Both the position numbers and the translations under genes were made by a program. A stretch of DNA of 64,000 nt from an uncultured Prevotella sp. (GTDB lineage: Bacteria > Bacteroidota > Bacteroidia > Bacteroidales > Bacteroidaceae). The stretch spans positions 37,425-101,424 of the forward strand of contig CALUHC010000041.1 in assembly GCA_944320355.1 (NCBI GenBank), read 5' to 3'. The first letter of the stretch is position 1; every line of letters starts with the position of its first letter. The notes under the pieces are model-generated. The model had not been told where the DNA came from. It worked only from the letters and a program-made list of their open reading frames with translations, and did not search any database. Of this stretch, positions 1 through 9,106 are shown in pieces.

Positions 1-2520
1 AGGCAACTTCGAGTTCTTGGGATACATTCTGATGGCACCCTTGAACGAGCCTGCATTGTCAGCCTCAACTTTGCCCTCGAAAATGTAATTGTTGCCGTTA
101 TGCCCCACCACCTTGAGGGGGAACACGCTCGAAATGCAATCCTCATCGTCCTTTCCGTTCTTGAGCGAAATGAACTCCAGGCCTATGGCATCGTCGAGTC
201 CCTGCTCGTCGATGACGTAGCGCACGGTATATTCCTTGCCGGTCTCGATGCCGCTCGACGGCGCATCCCACTCGGAAGAAACTACATTGATGGAGTCCCA
301 GCGCTCTGCCACAGCCTCTTTCCAATGGGCTATCTCCTTGGCAAGGCGGTTATCGTCAGCCGACAGCTTCTTGAAGCGAGCCGCTTCCTTCTCATAGAAC
401 TTATGATAGTAGTCGTCCAATTGGCGCTTCATCGTATAATGAGGAGCAATCTGCGCGATAGAGTTCTTTATTACCTTTATCCAGCCTTCGCTGTAGCCCT
501 TTTCATTCTTGTCATAATAGAGCGGAATGATTTCTCGCTCCAGCATGCTGTATATCGTGGCAGCGTCAAGCTGGTCCTGATAAGTCTGGTTCTGGTAAGT
601 CCGTTTCTCTGTCAACGCCCATCCGGCACCCTCACGATAGCCTTCAAGCCACCATCCGTCGAGCACAGAGAGGTTCACTACACCGTTCATCTCGGCCTTC
701 TCGCCAGACGTTCCAGATGCCTCCAGCGGGCGCGTCGGGGTGTTCATCCAGATGTCAACGCCCGAAACCAGCCTGCGCGCAAGCTGATAGTCATAATCCT
801 CAAGGAATATTATCTTGCCCAGGAACTCCGGCCTCTGGCTTATTTCATACACCTTCTTTATCAAGCCTTGCCCTGCGCCGTCGGCCGGGTGAGCCTTTCC
901 GGCAAAAAGGAACTGCACCGGACGGTCCGGATTGTTGACTATTCTCTCAAGGCGTTCGATGTCGGTGAACAGCAAGTGAGCGCGCTTGTATGTGGCAAAG
1001 CGACGGCAGAAACCTATCATAAGAGCGTTGGGGTTGATGCGCTCAAGCAGCGACACAACTCTGGCGGGGTCGCCTTGATTCCTGAGCCACTTCTCCTTGA
1101 ACTGTATGCGGATGTAGTCCACAAGCTTGTTCTTCAGCGCCATACGCGTGTCCCATATCTCGTCATCCGGCACATTGTATATGGCTTCCCAGATTTTCTG
1201 GTTGCTCTGGTCGCTCATGAACGAGTCATCGAAATACTTTGCGTACAACTTCCGCCATTCTGTGGCTGCCCACGTTGGCATATGAACGCCGTTGGTGACA
1301 TAGCCCACGTGGTTTTCCTCAGGATAATAGCCCGTCCAGATGCTTGCGAACATCTTCTGGCTGACCCATCCGTGGAGCTTGCTCACGCCGTTGACCTCCT
1401 GGCAAGTGTTGCAGGCGAACACTGACATACAGAACTTCTCAGAGTGGTCGTTGGGATTGTTGCGCCCCATTCCGATAAGCTCATCCCACGAAATGCCGAG
1501 CTTGGCGGGATATGCGCCCATATACTTCCCGAACAGTCCCTCATCAAAATAATCATGCCCGGCAGGCACAGGGGTGTGGACTGTGTAGAGAGACGACGCG
1601 CGCACCAACTCGATAGCCTCATTGAATGTCAGCCCGTTCTCCACGTAGTCACACAGACGCTGCAGGTTGCAGAGCGCGGCATGCCCCTCGTTGCAGTGGT
1701 AGATGTCTTTCTTGATGCCCATCTTCTTGAGCATCTGCACACCACCTATTCCGAGAAGAATCTCCTGCTTGAGACGGTTCTCCCAGTCACCGCCGTAGAG
1801 CGAGTGCGTGATGGGCTTGTCGAACTCAGAGTTCATCTCGTTGTCGGTATCAAGAAGGTAAAGCTTTATGCGGCCAACATTGACCCTCCACACATAAGCG
1901 TGAACATAATAGTTTGGATAAGGAACGTCGACCACCAGCGGATTGCCGTCAGCGTCAAGCTCGCGCTCTATTGGCAAGAGGTTGAAGTTCTGGGCCTCGT
2001 ACTTGGCTATCTGCTGCCCGTCCATGCTCAGCGACTGTGTGAAATAGCCATAGCGATAGAGGAAACCCACGGCACACATATCCACATTGCTGTCTGACGC
2101 CTCCTTGAGATAGTCGCCGGCCAGCATTCCGAGGCCTCCGGAATAGATCTTCAAGACGTGGTTGAGACCATACTCCATAGAGAAATAGGCCACCGAAGGA
2201 CGCTTGCTGTCGGGCTTCACGTCCATGTATTTGCGGAAAAGCCCATAAACGTTCTTTATCTTCTTCATCAAGGCCTTGTCCTTCAGGATTTCTTCCTTGC
2301 GCTCATAGCTGAGCCTTTCGAGCAATAGCACCGGGTTGTGCCCCACCTTGCTGTAGAGCTCCGGAGACAGTTCCCTAAAGAGGTCGCGAGCCTCATAGTT
2401 CCACGACCACCACATATTATGGGCCAATTCGTCCAAGCACTTAAGCTGTTCCGGCATGACCGCCCTCACGTTCAACTCAGTCCACTGGGGAACGTTCACG
2501 TAATCTGCTTTGATCTTCAT
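1..2520 (-). CDS. glgP: Alpha-glucan (glycogen) phosphorylase, 3' end cut by window edge
   Basis: GT35-family phosphorylase that releases glucose-1-phosphate from glycogen with a pyridoxal-phosphate cofactor. The reading frame is open from an ATG at 2520 to base 1, so 840 residues are visible and probably only the last few are missing. Recognisable segments are the N-terminal MWWSWN region, FSMEYG, the [10 protein letters not shown] segment and the cofactor site EASGTSGEK with its lysine near residue 608. The short archaeal/bacterial-type architecture fits a Bacteroidota enzyme. It lies 31 bases downstream of the glycogen synthase on the same strand, so the two very likely form a glycogen turnover operon. 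Family call from motifs; exact C-terminus not visible. Confidence 0.95.
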   Translation of the reverse strand, partial: MKIKADYVNVPQWTELNVRAVMPEQLKCLDELAHNMWWSWNYEARDLFRELSPELYSKVGHNPVLLLERLSYERKEEILKDKALMKKIKNVYGLFRKYMDVKPDSKRPSVAYFSMEYGLNHVLKIYSGGLGMLAGDYLKEASDSNVDMCAVGFLYRYGYFTQSLSMDGQQIAKYEAQNFNLLPIERELDADGNPLVVDVPYPNYYVHAYVWRVNVGRIKLYLLDTDNEMNSEFDKPITHSLYGGDWENRLKQEILLGIGGVQMLKKMGIKKDIYHCNEGHAALCNLQRLCDYVENGLTFNEAIELVRASSLYTVHTPVPAGHDYFDEGLFGKYMGAYPAKLGISWDELIGMGRNNPNDHSEKFCMSVFACNTCQEVNGVSKLHGWVSQKMFASIWTGYYPEENHVGYVTNGVHMPTWAATEWRKLYAKYFDDSFMSDQSNQKIWEAIYNVPDDEIWDTRMALKNKLVDYIRIQFKEKWLRNQGDPARVVSLLERINPNALMIGFCRRFATYKRAHLLFTDIERLERIVNNPDRPVQFLFAGKAHPADGAGQGLIKKVYEISQRPEFLGKIIFLEDYDYQLARRLVSGVDIWMNTPTRPLEASGTSGEKAEMNGVVNLSVLDGWWLEGYREGAGWALTEKRTYQNQTYQDQLDAATIYSMLEREIIPLYYDKNEKGYSEGWIKVIKNSIAQIAPHYTMKRQLDDYYHKFYEKEAARFKKLSADDNRLAKEIAHWKEAVAERWDSINVVSSEWDAPSSGIETGKEYTVRYVIDEQGLDDAIGLEFISLKNGKDDEDCISSVFPLKVVGHNGNNYIFEGKVEADNAGSFKGAIRMYPKNSKLP

Positions 2521-2551
2521 ATTCTGTTGTTTAGATAAATTTGCCTTTTCA

Positions 2552-4213
2552 TTATTTCTTCTTGCGCTCTTCCGCCTTGGCCAGAGCCATGTCGTAAGCG
2601 TCAAGGTAATACTTTATGAACTCGCTCCAGAGAGCTTGCTTCGACAGAGCGTCAGCGTTGGCTCGCGCAGCCACCCTCTGTTCCTCTGTCCAGTTGGAAT
2701 ATTCGGCCACGGCATCCTTGATGCTGTCGGCCACCTCAGAATAGTTATAGTCCGTGCGGTGAATCACTTTCACGCCGTCAGCCAGCTCGCCATAATGCCC
2801 GATACGGCTGTTGGCCCAAAGGCCGAAACCAGAAAGGTCGGTTGTGATGCACGGCACCTTGAAGGCGATGGCCTCAAGCGGGGTGTAACCCCACGGCTCG
2901 TAATACGAAGGATAGATGCAAAGGTCGTTGCCGAGTATTATGTCGTAGTATGACATATTGAGTATTCCGTCGTGCCCGTCGAGATAACATGGCAGGAAAA
3001 TCACCTTCACCGGATCCTCGCGGCGGTTCTGCATATTGTAATACTTCAGCATATCGAGCACCTGGTCATGGCTTATGTTGTGTAGCCAGTGGGTCACTTG
3101 CGGCACGTCGAGCGGCGTATTGTAATCTCCGCCGCCAGCCAGCCGTTCCTGCAAGTCCTTGCGTGGCTCGCCCACCCAGCCCGGCACTTCGATGAAAGCC
3201 ACCACCTTCTTGCCCAGCTCCTTGTCGCGCAGCAGCCGGTTCATGGCCTCTATGTAGACATCGACGCCCTTGTTGCGGAACTCGTAGCGCCCGCTGGTGG
3301 ACACTATGAGTGTGTCGTCGTCCATGCGCTCGCCCAACAGCGCGCCGGCCACGTCGAGCAACCGCCGCCGGGCCAGCCTGCGCTTCTCGGCGAACAAAGG
3401 CTCCGACGGCACGAAACTGTTGTCGAAACCGTTTGGCAGCACGAAGTCAACCGGCTTGTCGAGCAGCTCCCTGCACTCGTTGGCCGTTATCTCGCTCACC
3501 GTCGTGAAGCAGTCCACGTGCCATGCCGTCTGCTTCTCTATCGAGTGCTTGCTCTGCATATTCAGCTCTCCGGCCATCTGGTCGCCGTTATAGGCGAACA
3601 GATAGTCGTAAAGCGGCTTCATGTTGCCGGCTATGCTGCGCCCTATGCTCGTTGCGTGGGTGGTAAAGAGGGTGCCAATCTGCGGAAGCCTATTGTTGAT
3701 GTAGAGCAGGCCGAGCCCCGTCATCCACTCGTTGCCATGATAGACCACGCGGTCTGCCTCTGTCAGGCAGTTGTTGTAAAAGCTCTCAACAACCAGCGCG
3801 GCGGCATAAGAGAACATGGATGCCTCGTCGTAATCGCCGTATGCGTGGAGACTGTCCACGCCGTAGTGCTCCCACAACCAGGCATACAGCTCGTTCTTTC
3901 CTGAATAATAGGGCTTGAAGTCCACGAGCACCGTGACCGGCTCGCCAGGAACCAGCCAACGCCCCACCCTGACGTGCAGCCCAGACTCTGCAGCCTTGCC
4001 ACGCCATTCGGCAAACAACGATGTGTCCTCACTGAAATATTCCGACTGGACTTCTCCCCCGAAATCTGGTCCGATGAATATAATCCTGTCGCGCATCATG
4101 CCTTGAAGGGTCTTTGCCCGCGTTGAAAGAACAGTATATATGCCACCAACTTTATTGCATACCTCCCAACTTGACTCAAACACATAGTCGGGAGACAGTT
4201 TTCCTTTTCCCAT
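2552..4213 (-). CDS. Glycogen synthase, eukaryote-type GT3 family
   Basis: Transfers glucosyl units from a nucleotide-sugar donor to the growing glycogen chain. The 553-residue protein starts with the [17 protein letters not shown] block typical of GT3 (yeast/animal GYS-like) synthases rather than bacterial GT5 GlgA, and carries the C-terminal [11 protein letters not shown] segment with the two glutamates of the retaining glycosyltransferase signature. I chose the ATG at 4213 (MGKGKLSPD) over an upstream non-conserved extension to 4264, because family conservation begins there and a -7 promoter box lies at 4235-4242, inside the longer reading. First gene of the glycogen operon with glgP. GT3 synthases are common in Bacteroidota, so this is a lineage marker. 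Confidence 0.93.
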   Translation of the reverse strand: MGKGKLSPDYVFESSWEVCNKVGGIYTVLSTRAKTLQGMMRDRIIFIGPDFGGEVQSEYFSEDTSLFAEWRGKAAESGLHVRVGRWLVPGEPVTVLVDFKPYYSGKNELYAWLWEHYGVDSLHAYGDYDEASMFSYAAALVVESFYNNCLTEADRVVYHGNEWMTGLGLLYINNRLPQIGTLFTTHATSIGRSIAGNMKPLYDYLFAYNGDQMAGELNMQSKHSIEKQTAWHVDCFTTVSEITANECRELLDKPVDFVLPNGFDNSFVPSEPLFAEKRRLARRRLLDVAGALLGERMDDDTLIVSTSGRYEFRNKGVDVYIEAMNRLLRDKELGKKVVAFIEVPGWVGEPRKDLQERLAGGGDYNTPLDVPQVTHWLHNISHDQVLDMLKYYNMQNRREDPVKVIFLPCYLDGHDGILNMSYYDIILGNDLCIYPSYYEPWGYTPLEAIAFKVPCITTDLSGFGLWANSRIGHYGELADGVKVIHRTDYNYSEVADSIKDAVAEYSNWTEEQRVAARANADALSKQALWSEFIKYYLDAYDMALAKAEERKKK

Positions 4214-4234
4214 ACATTTAGTTTTATGCGAGCG

Positions 4235-4242
4235 CAAATGTA
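4235..4242 (-). promoter_or_regulatory. -7 box for the glycogen operon
   Basis: TACATTTG on the minus strand matches the Bacteroidota -7 consensus TAnnTTTG and lies 21 bases upstream of the chosen synthase start. No convincing -33 element was found. Confidence 0.55.
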
Positions 4243-4488
4243 ATAAAAACTTAGGACATTCCAAATAAAAAAACGCACAATCTTCCGAAAGTGTGCCATT
4301 TAATGACTTTGATTAACCCATCATCCAAAAATGTTTTTGGCTGACTATCAATGTGCAAGCCCGTTTTCGTGGCGCCAAACGCAGCCATGCCATGACTTCT
4401 CGGCGGCATGAAACAGCGGCTTTGATTTCTGACATAAAAAGGCCATTCGCCTCGCCCCACATAACCACTTGACTGTCAGCACATTGAG

Positions 4489-4598
4489 AAACAGGCCATT
4501 TCGCAGTGCGAAACGGCACATTTCAGGCGACAAAACGACCCGTTTTGGAACGCGAAACGGCACATATCGCAGGCCGAAACGCCAACCTTTGATTTTTG
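4489..4598 (+). repeat. 22-bp palindromic-core array R1 (5 units)
   Basis: Five units begin at 4489, 4511, 4533, 4555 and 4577, an exact 22-base period. Each unit is a 13-base near-palindrome of form AAACG-NNN-CGTTT (for example AAACGGCACATTT and AAACGACCCGTTT), followed by a 9-base linker that differs between units; the fifth is degenerate. A left flank TTGACTGTCAGCACATTGAG (from 4469) and right flank CCTTTGATTTTTGGCAC resemble the flanks of the other arrays in the window. It lies between the divergent glycogen operon and the 5041 gene. No coding potential. Confidence 0.85.
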
Positions 4599-4647
4599 GC
4601 ACACGCAGCACCACCTGCAAAGGACGCTGCACGGCGACAACCAGAAT

Positions 4648-4818
4648 GGGGCTGTGTCAAAATGTAGTTGAAAGGAGTTAACCGAAGTCAGACGCCCTAT
4701 CGGTCGCCGAAAGTTAACGGACAATGGCCTGGAAATCAGCAACAAAACATACGTCTGTAACTCCAGATTACTTCGGGCGAAGCCCCAAACTCCAGTTAAC
4801 TCCATTCTGACACAGCCT
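4648..4818 (+). mobile_element. MITE-like element, copy A
   Basis: About 171 bases bounded by terminal inverted repeats: GGGGCTGTGTCAAAATG at the left and the complement of GAGGCTGTGTCAGAATG at the right, 15 of 17 positions matching. The interior is itself partly palindromic (AGGAGTTAACCGAAGT against ACTCCAGTTAACTCC; CTTCGGGCGAAG near the right). A second copy, about 95 percent identical by my alignment, lies at 54186-54358. It has no open reading frame, so mobilisation would need a transposase supplied from elsewhere. I could not define a target-site duplication. It sits 50 bases to the right of array R1. Confidence 0.75.
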
Positions 4819-4893
4819 CTAATGCCATACCCGCCAATTTCAAAAAGGCTGTTAACGGAAGCATTTCATAACCGTAAATACGTATGTTTGCAT

Positions 4894-4901
4894 TAACTTT
4901 G
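4894..4901 (+). promoter_or_regulatory. -7 box for the 5041 gene
   Basis: TAACTTTG matches TAnnTTTG exactly and lies 10 bases upstream of leader element L1, so transcripts would start at or just before the leader. Confidence 0.6.
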
Positions 4902-4911
4902 CATAAAATAT

Positions 4912-4976
4912 GCTGCACTCGGGCAATTGCGAACAAGTTCGCTTGCCGCCCGTTTGCGTCATCTTTAACATAAGGC
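4912..4976 (+). ncRNA. Conserved 5' leader element L1 (bulged hairpin)
   Basis: Begins GCTGCACTCGG, followed by a hairpin at 4922-4947: outer stem GGCAA/TTGCC, a two-base TT bulge on the 5' side, inner stem GCGAA/TTCGC and loop CAAG, then CCGCCCGTTTGCG. Related leaders occur at 7927-7982, 14151-14203 and 18061-18112, with pair-preserving changes in both stems. It lies between the promoter at 4894 and the ATG at 5041. Structured leader is inference from covariation; no known riboswitch class was recognised. Confidence 0.6.
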
Positions 4977-5040
4977 AAACTGCGCCTGTGCCGATTACGG
5001 GGGCGCTTGGACTATATATTCACGACAAAAACAGACGACA

Positions 5041-5934
5041 ATGAAGAAGTTTAGAAAAATTGTGGCCATAGAGCCTGTGGGACTGGAGCCGTGGGCTGTG
5101 GAGCGGTTGCACGGCATGGCAGACAGCGTGGTGATGCACGACGACATTCCACATGGAGCAGACGAGGTGGTGGGCCGCATCGGCGATGCCGACGGGGTGT
5201 TGCTCAGCTGGACGACAAACCTCACCGGCGATATGCTGGCGCGATGCAAGGAAGTGCGTTATGTGGGTATGTGCTGCTCGCTCTATTCGCCCGAGAGCGC
5301 CAACGTTGACATCCGCTTTGCCGAGGCTCACGGCATAACGGTTACGGGAATACGCGACTACGGCGACGAGGGAGTGGTGGAATACGTGGTTAGCGCGCTC
5401 GTCAGGCGGCTCCACGGGTTCGGCATGGAGCCGTGGCTTGGCGAGCCGAGCGAGATAACAGGGCTTAAAGTAGGCGTTGTCGGCCTCGGCAAGTCGGGCG
5501 GGATGATAGCCGACGCGATGCGGTTCTTCGGCGCTGATGTGGCCTACTTCGCCCGCAGCGAGAAGCCGGCGGCCGCAGCCAAGGGCTACAAGTTTATGCC
5601 ACTGGGAGACCTGCTGGAGTGGAGCGACGCGGTGTTCTGCTGCCTGAACAAGAACACGGTGCTGCTTGGCGACGCGGATTTTGCCCGCCTGGGCAACCAC
5701 AAACTGCTGTTCAACACCGGACTTTCGCCCGCGTGGGAGGAAGAAGCATTTGCGCGCTGGATAGAAGGCGACAACGCTTGTTACTGCGACACGGTGGGAG
5801 CACTCGGCGGCACGCGCTTCCTCGACCATCCCCACGTGCGCTGTGCCGGTGTGTCCACAGGCCGCACACGACAGGCTTCGGTGCGGCTCAGCGAGAAAGT
5901 GCTGGCCAACCTGGAGGCGTTTTTGAGAAGTTAA
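5041..5934 (+). CDS. D-isomer-specific 2-hydroxyacid dehydrogenase-like protein
   Basis: 297-residue NAD(P)-dependent dehydrogenase of the 2-hydroxyacid dehydrogenase fold. The Rossmann dinucleotide motif GLGKSG is at residues 148-153, followed by an ADV acidic end of the second strand. The usual catalytic arginine position (family NTxRG) reads NTGLSPAWEEE here, so the arginine is not evident, while the late histidine (LDHPHV) can be seen. It could be a sugar-acid or phosphonate-type reductase or a divergent paralog; substrate unknown. Monocistronic: a leader element precedes it and a large palindrome follows before the convergent nadX. Confidence 0.8.
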   Translation: MKKFRKIVAIEPVGLEPWAVERLHGMADSVVMHDDIPHGADEVVGRIGDADGVLLSWTTNLTGDMLARCKEVRYVGMCCSLYSPESANVDIRFAEAHGITVTGIRDYGDEGVVEYVVSALVRRLHGFGMEPWLGEPSEITGLKVGVVGLGKSGGMIADAMRFFGADVAYFARSEKPAAAAKGYKFMPLGDLLEWSDAVFCCLNKNTVLLGDADFARLGNHKLLFNTGLSPAWEEEAFARWIEGDNACYCDTVGALGGTRFLDHPHVRCAGVSTGRTRQASVRLSEKVLANLEAFLRS

Positions 5935-5947
5935 GAGGGCGTTTGAA

Positions 5948-6126
5948 AAGGAGTTACAAGGAGCTAAAAAAGGAGTTACAAGGAGTTATAGGGAGTAAGA
6001 AGGAGTTATAAGGAGTAAGAAGGAGTTAGAGGACGTATGTTAGGCTGTTTTATATGGCCATTGCTCAATCACGAAGCATACGTCTTCTAACTCCTTCTAA
6101 CTCCTCCTGACTCCCTATAACTCCTT
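5948..6126. repeat. Decamer repeats (AAGGAGTTAT-like) forming a long inverted repeat
   Basis: About eight head-to-tail variants of AAGGAGTTAT/AAGGAGTAAG fill 5948-6030. The segment 5980-6039 is the left arm and 6077-6126 the right arm of an inverted repeat: about 50 paired bases with three mismatches, plus one extra 10-base repeat unit in the left arm, around a 37-base loop. Both arms end at GACGTATG/CATACGTC. It separates two convergent genes and could serve as a bidirectional terminator. Partial similarity to the interior of the MITE copies (CATACGTC, TAACTCC) suggests common origin. Confidence 0.8.
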
Positions 6127-6132
6127 CAATCG

Positions 6133-6936
6133 TTACACAAACACCACTGGCGAGGCGATGTTGCGCAGCGTGCTCACAACTGACCACGCGGCTATCTCGG
6201 CCGTGGAGCTGTAGACATCGACCACGGCGCGCACCTGCTCGTTCCTTATCTCGACGCGCTGTGTGTCGCCCTTGAAGCCGGGTGTCGATTGTATGGACAC
6301 CTTCATGCGTTCCGGTCCTACCGAAGCCCTTGCCGCGGCCACGGTCACATTGACCTTGGTGGGGAATAGTTTTATGGCCTCCGAGGCCGTTCCGCTGAAC
6401 ACTGTGCGGCGTTCGGTCTGCAGCGAGTCGTCATATACGGGTGTGCCTCTCAGCGCGTCTGGGCCTTTCTCGTTGAAGAACTCGGCCGAAGCGCCACCCA
6501 TCAGCGCCGCCGTCTGCAGCACGTCAAACCCTCCCGTGGCTCCCGACACCACGTAGAGACGGCTGCCATGCTCGCGGGCAGTGCGCATCACATCGGCATA
6601 AAAGGCATCGTCGGCCAGCGCACCTATCGACAGGCACACCACCGAAATGCCAGCCTGCAGTGCCGGCAAGGCCCACTGCCGCAGTGCGGCGGGCGCTGCT
6701 GCCTCGACGAGGAAGTCGGGACGGAGGGCCAGCAGGTCATCGAACGTGCGGGCAACGGTGCATCTCCTGCCGCCGTCACCAAGCTCGCGGGCAAGTGCTT
6801 CGGCCTTGCCCACAGTGCGCGAGAACAGTGCCGTCAGCTCGTATCCGGGCAGAAAGCCGGAGGCTGCGGCGCGAGCCACGATGCAGCCCAGCTTGCCGCA
6901 TCCGGCTATGGCCAGTGTCTTGACTTGTGTTTCCAT
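6133..6936 (-). CDS. nadX: L-aspartate dehydrogenase family protein
   Basis: 267-residue NAD(P)-dependent L-aspartate dehydrogenase-type protein (DUF108). It has an N-terminal nucleotide-binding motif AGCGKLG (residues 11-17), the SGATGGFD segment and the KVNVTVAAARASVG block of the C-terminal aspartate-binding domain. NadX enzymes make iminoaspartate for NAD synthesis and can substitute for NadB; alternatively it degrades aspartate. It starts 10 bases after the nitronate monooxygenase-like gene ends on the same strand, so they are probably co-transcribed from the promoter at 7993. Family call firm; physiological direction inferred. Confidence 0.85.
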   Translation of the reverse strand: METQVKTLAIAGCGKLGCIVARAAASGFLPGYELTALFSRTVGKAEALARELGDGGRRCTVARTFDDLLALRPDFLVEAAAPAALRQWALPALQAGISVVCLSIGALADDAFYADVMRTAREHGSRLYVVSGATGGFDVLQTAALMGGASAEFFNEKGPDALRGTPVYDDSLQTERRTVFSGTASEAIKLFPTKVNVTVAAARASVGPERMKVSIQSTPGFKGDTQRVEIRNEQVRAVVDVYSSTAEIAAWSVVSTLRNIASPVVFV

Positions 6937-6946
6937 CGCGGGCGCA

Positions 6947-7894
6947 CTAAATGAAGTCGTTTTCAGTTATGGCTTTCTTGGCCTCAGAGTATTCCGCCAT
7001 GAGCCTTTCCATCACCGTTGCGGTGGGTTCCACGGCCTTGATGGCCGATGCTATCTGCCCTATTTCCAGTTCGCCGCCGTCCACATCGCCCTCAAAGATG
7101 CCGCGTTTTGTCGATGCCTTGCCGAGGATGCCGCGCAGCTCGTCGGCCTCCGCGCCGCGGCTCTCGGCCTCGGCCACTTTGTCGTAGAGAGCGTTCTTTA
7201 CCAACCGGCTGGGCGAAATCTTCTTTAGGCACAGCATGGTGTCGCCCTCTTCGAGTGCTATGCACCGCTGCTTGAACGCCTCCGAGGCCGAGCTCTCTGC
7301 CGTGAGGGCGAAGAGCGTGCCTGCCTGCACGCCCTCGGCACCGAGCGCCATGGCCGCCAGCATGGCCTGTCCGCTGCCTATCCCGCCCGCGGCGACGAGC
7401 GGCAGCGACGTGGCGCGGCGCACCTGGGGTATCAGGGTGAGCGTGGTCGTCTCCTCACGCCCGTTGTGTCCGCCCGCCTCGAAGCCCTCGGCAACCACGG
7501 CATCTACCCCGGCTTCCTCACACTTGCGCGCAAACTTGCTGCTCGACACCACGTGAGCCACCTTGATACCGGCCTCATGGAGGCGCGCGGTGTACTTCTT
7601 CGGACTGCCGGCCGAGGTGAACACAATCTTCACTCCCTCGCCGATGAGTATGTCTATGAGCCTGTCTATCTCGGGATACATCAGCGGCACGTTGACGCCC
7701 CAGGGCTTGTCGGTGGCCGCTTTCATCTTGTTTATGTGCTCAATGAGCGTCTCGGGGTGCATGGAACCGGCCCCGAGCAGGCCCAGTCCGCCAGCGTTGC
7801 TCACTGCGGAGGCCAGACGCCAGCCGCTGCACCACACCATTCCGCCTTGGATTATCGGATAGCGGATGCCGAAAAGATTGCATATTCTGTTCAT
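6947..7894 (-). CDS. Nitronate monooxygenase / FabK-like FMN enzyme
   Basis: 315-residue TIM-barrel flavoprotein of the NPD/nitronate monooxygenase and enoyl-ACP reductase II superfamily. Visible features are the N-terminal YPIIQGGMVWCSG segment, the AEGFEAGGHNGR FMN/active-site loop and the phosphate-binding LVAAGGIGSG motif followed by LGAEGVQAGTLF. Sequence alone does not separate nitronate detoxification from FabK-type fatty-acid enoyl reduction. The start is the ATG at 7894, preceded by leader element L2 and a perfect -7 box. Lead gene of a probable two-gene unit with nadX. Confidence 0.8.
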   Translation of the reverse strand: MNRICNLFGIRYPIIQGGMVWCSGWRLASAVSNAGGLGLLGAGSMHPETLIEHINKMKAATDKPWGVNVPLMYPEIDRLIDILIGEGVKIVFTSAGSPKKYTARLHEAGIKVAHVVSSSKFARKCEEAGVDAVVAEGFEAGGHNGREETTTLTLIPQVRRATSLPLVAAGGIGSGQAMLAAMALGAEGVQAGTLFALTAESSASEAFKQRCIALEEGDTMLCLKKISPSRLVKNALYDKVAEAESRGAEADELRGILGKASTKRGIFEGDVDGGELEIGQIASAIKAVEPTATVMERLMAEYSEAKKAITENDFI

Positions 7895-7926
7895 TGTCTG
7901 CTTGTTTTTTGTTGTGGAAACTTGTA

Positions 7927-7982
7927 CAAAGATATGGCAAACGAGCGGAAAGAGAACTTGTTCTCAATTTCCTGAGTGCAGC
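7927..7982 (-). ncRNA. Conserved 5' leader element L2 (bulged hairpin)
   Basis: Minus-strand sequence begins GCTGCACTCAGG and folds as outer stem GGAAA/TTTCC, two-base TT bulge, inner stem GAGAA/TTCTC and loop CAAG, then CGCTCGTTTGCC. Relative to L1, one outer pair changes C-G to A-T and one inner pair changes C-G to A-T, so both changes preserve pairing. It lies between the -7 box at 7993 and the ATG at 7894. Confidence 0.6.
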
Positions 7983-7992
7983 ATATCTTCTA

Positions 7993-8000
7993 CAAAGATA
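7993..8000 (-). promoter_or_regulatory. -7 box for the nitronate monooxygenase-nadX unit
   Basis: TATCTTTG on the minus strand matches TAnnTTTG exactly, 10 bases before leader L2. Confidence 0.6.
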
Positions 8001-8062
8001 GGCAAAAAGTTCTGTCCGGCAAAGTCTTTACGTTTAAATCAGCTCTGCGTGTGCCTGTTTCG

Positions 8063-8977
8063 TCACGATATGATGGCGGCCAATAGCGGGATGCTGAGCA
8101 CGGACAGCAGCGTGGAGAGAAATGTTCCCTGTGTCATTATGGTCTCGTCGCGGCCGTATTTCATGCAGAACATAGTGCCGAACGAGGCCACGGGCATACC
8201 GATGAGCACGGCGTTGATGGCCGATATATGCCTGTCGGCACCGAGAAACGCCATTAGGTAATATATGCCCACGGGCAGTATGAGAAGGCGGAAGACGCAC
8301 GTTATGTATATGGGCAGGCTGCCCGCCATGCGGCGGAGAGGCATCGCGGCTATGCTCGACCCTATGACGAGCAGCGCCGACGGCACAGTCATGCCGCCGA
8401 GCAGCGTGAAAGGCTGCGCTATCACCTCTGGAGCGCGCCAGCCCGCGGCCACTATGAGTATCGAAACGTAGGTGGCCACCATGGCCGGAGAATAGAGCAG
8501 CTGCCACCGGAAGCCGCCTTTCTTCTGCCCGGTGACGAACATTATGCCCCAGACAAATATGGTGAGCGTGTTCGGAGCGTTGAGTATGCAGGCGTAGAAT
8601 ATGGAACTCTGCCCGAAGATGGAGCCGATGATGGGGTAGCCGATGAAGCCAACGTTGGCGAAGGTGAGCATGAAACTGTACATACCGCGGTCCTCGCGCC
8701 TCACCGGGAGACATCTCGGTATGACGTAGGCGAGGGCTATCAGCACCGCGTATGTGAGTATGCCGACACCCAGCAGCGGAAGTATGTGGCTGCGGTCGGG
8801 CATGGTGTCGCCCATCGTCGATGATATGATGAGGCACGGGCAGGTGAGTTGGATAACAAAATTAGACAGCCGTTTGTCGAACTCGCCGCCCATAAGGCCG
8901 CACTTGCGGGCGGCAAAACCGGCTATGACAATGAGGAAAAGGACAACCATCTGGGTTGCCACGGATTCTATGTCCAT
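8063..8977 (-). CDS. AEC-family (auxin efflux carrier-type) membrane transporter
   Basis: 304-residue integral membrane protein with about ten hydrophobic segments (for example MVVLFLIVIAGFAA, ILPLLGVGILTYAVLIALAY and LLSVLSIPLLAAIIS). The pattern fits the AEC/malonate-malate permease family, with a conserved break around NFVIQLTCPCLIISS. These proteins export or import organic anions; the substrate cannot be read from sequence. It starts at the ATG at 8977 and is transcribed from its own promoter box at 9004. The 168-base gap to the next gene, which has its own promoter, suggests a separate unit. Confidence 0.85.
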   Translation of the reverse strand: MDIESVATQMVVLFLIVIAGFAARKCGLMGGEFDKRLSNFVIQLTCPCLIISSTMGDTMPDRSHILPLLGVGILTYAVLIALAYVIPRCLPVRREDRGMYSFMLTFANVGFIGYPIIGSIFGQSSIFYACILNAPNTLTIFVWGIMFVTGQKKGGFRWQLLYSPAMVATYVSILIVAAGWRAPEVIAQPFTLLGGMTVPSALLVIGSSIAAMPLRRMAGSLPIYITCVFRLLILPVGIYYLMAFLGADRHISAINAVLIGMPVASFGTMFCMKYGRDETIMTQGTFLSTLLSVLSIPLLAAIIS

Positions 8978-9003
8978 ATTGCTTCGTGCTTGTTTTCAGC
9001 CCG

Positions 9004-9011
9004 CAAAAGTA
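9004..9011 (-). promoter_or_regulatory. -7 box for the AEC transporter
   Basis: TACTTTTG on the minus strand, 26 bases upstream of the ATG at 8977; exact match to TAnnTTTG. Confidence 0.55.
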
Positions 9012-9075
9012 GTGTTTTTTCGCGAAACGTGGCATCGAGGCACGGTTAAAATCGGGCGATATGCGAAATATTGCT

Positions 9076-9083
9076 TACTTTTG
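9076..9083 (+). promoter_or_regulatory. -7 box for the DUF554 gene
   Basis: TACTTTTG matches TAnnTTTG and lies 23 bases before the ATG at 9107, giving a very short leader. It is divergent from the AEC transporter promoter 65 bases away. Confidence 0.55.
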
Positions 9084-9106
9084 CAGCAGCAAACACAGAC
9101 TGAAAG

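Noticed and set aside
100-1425. 441-codon plus-strand frame
   Set aside because: Antisense to the glycogen phosphorylase frame, which carries all family motifs including the cofactor lysine.
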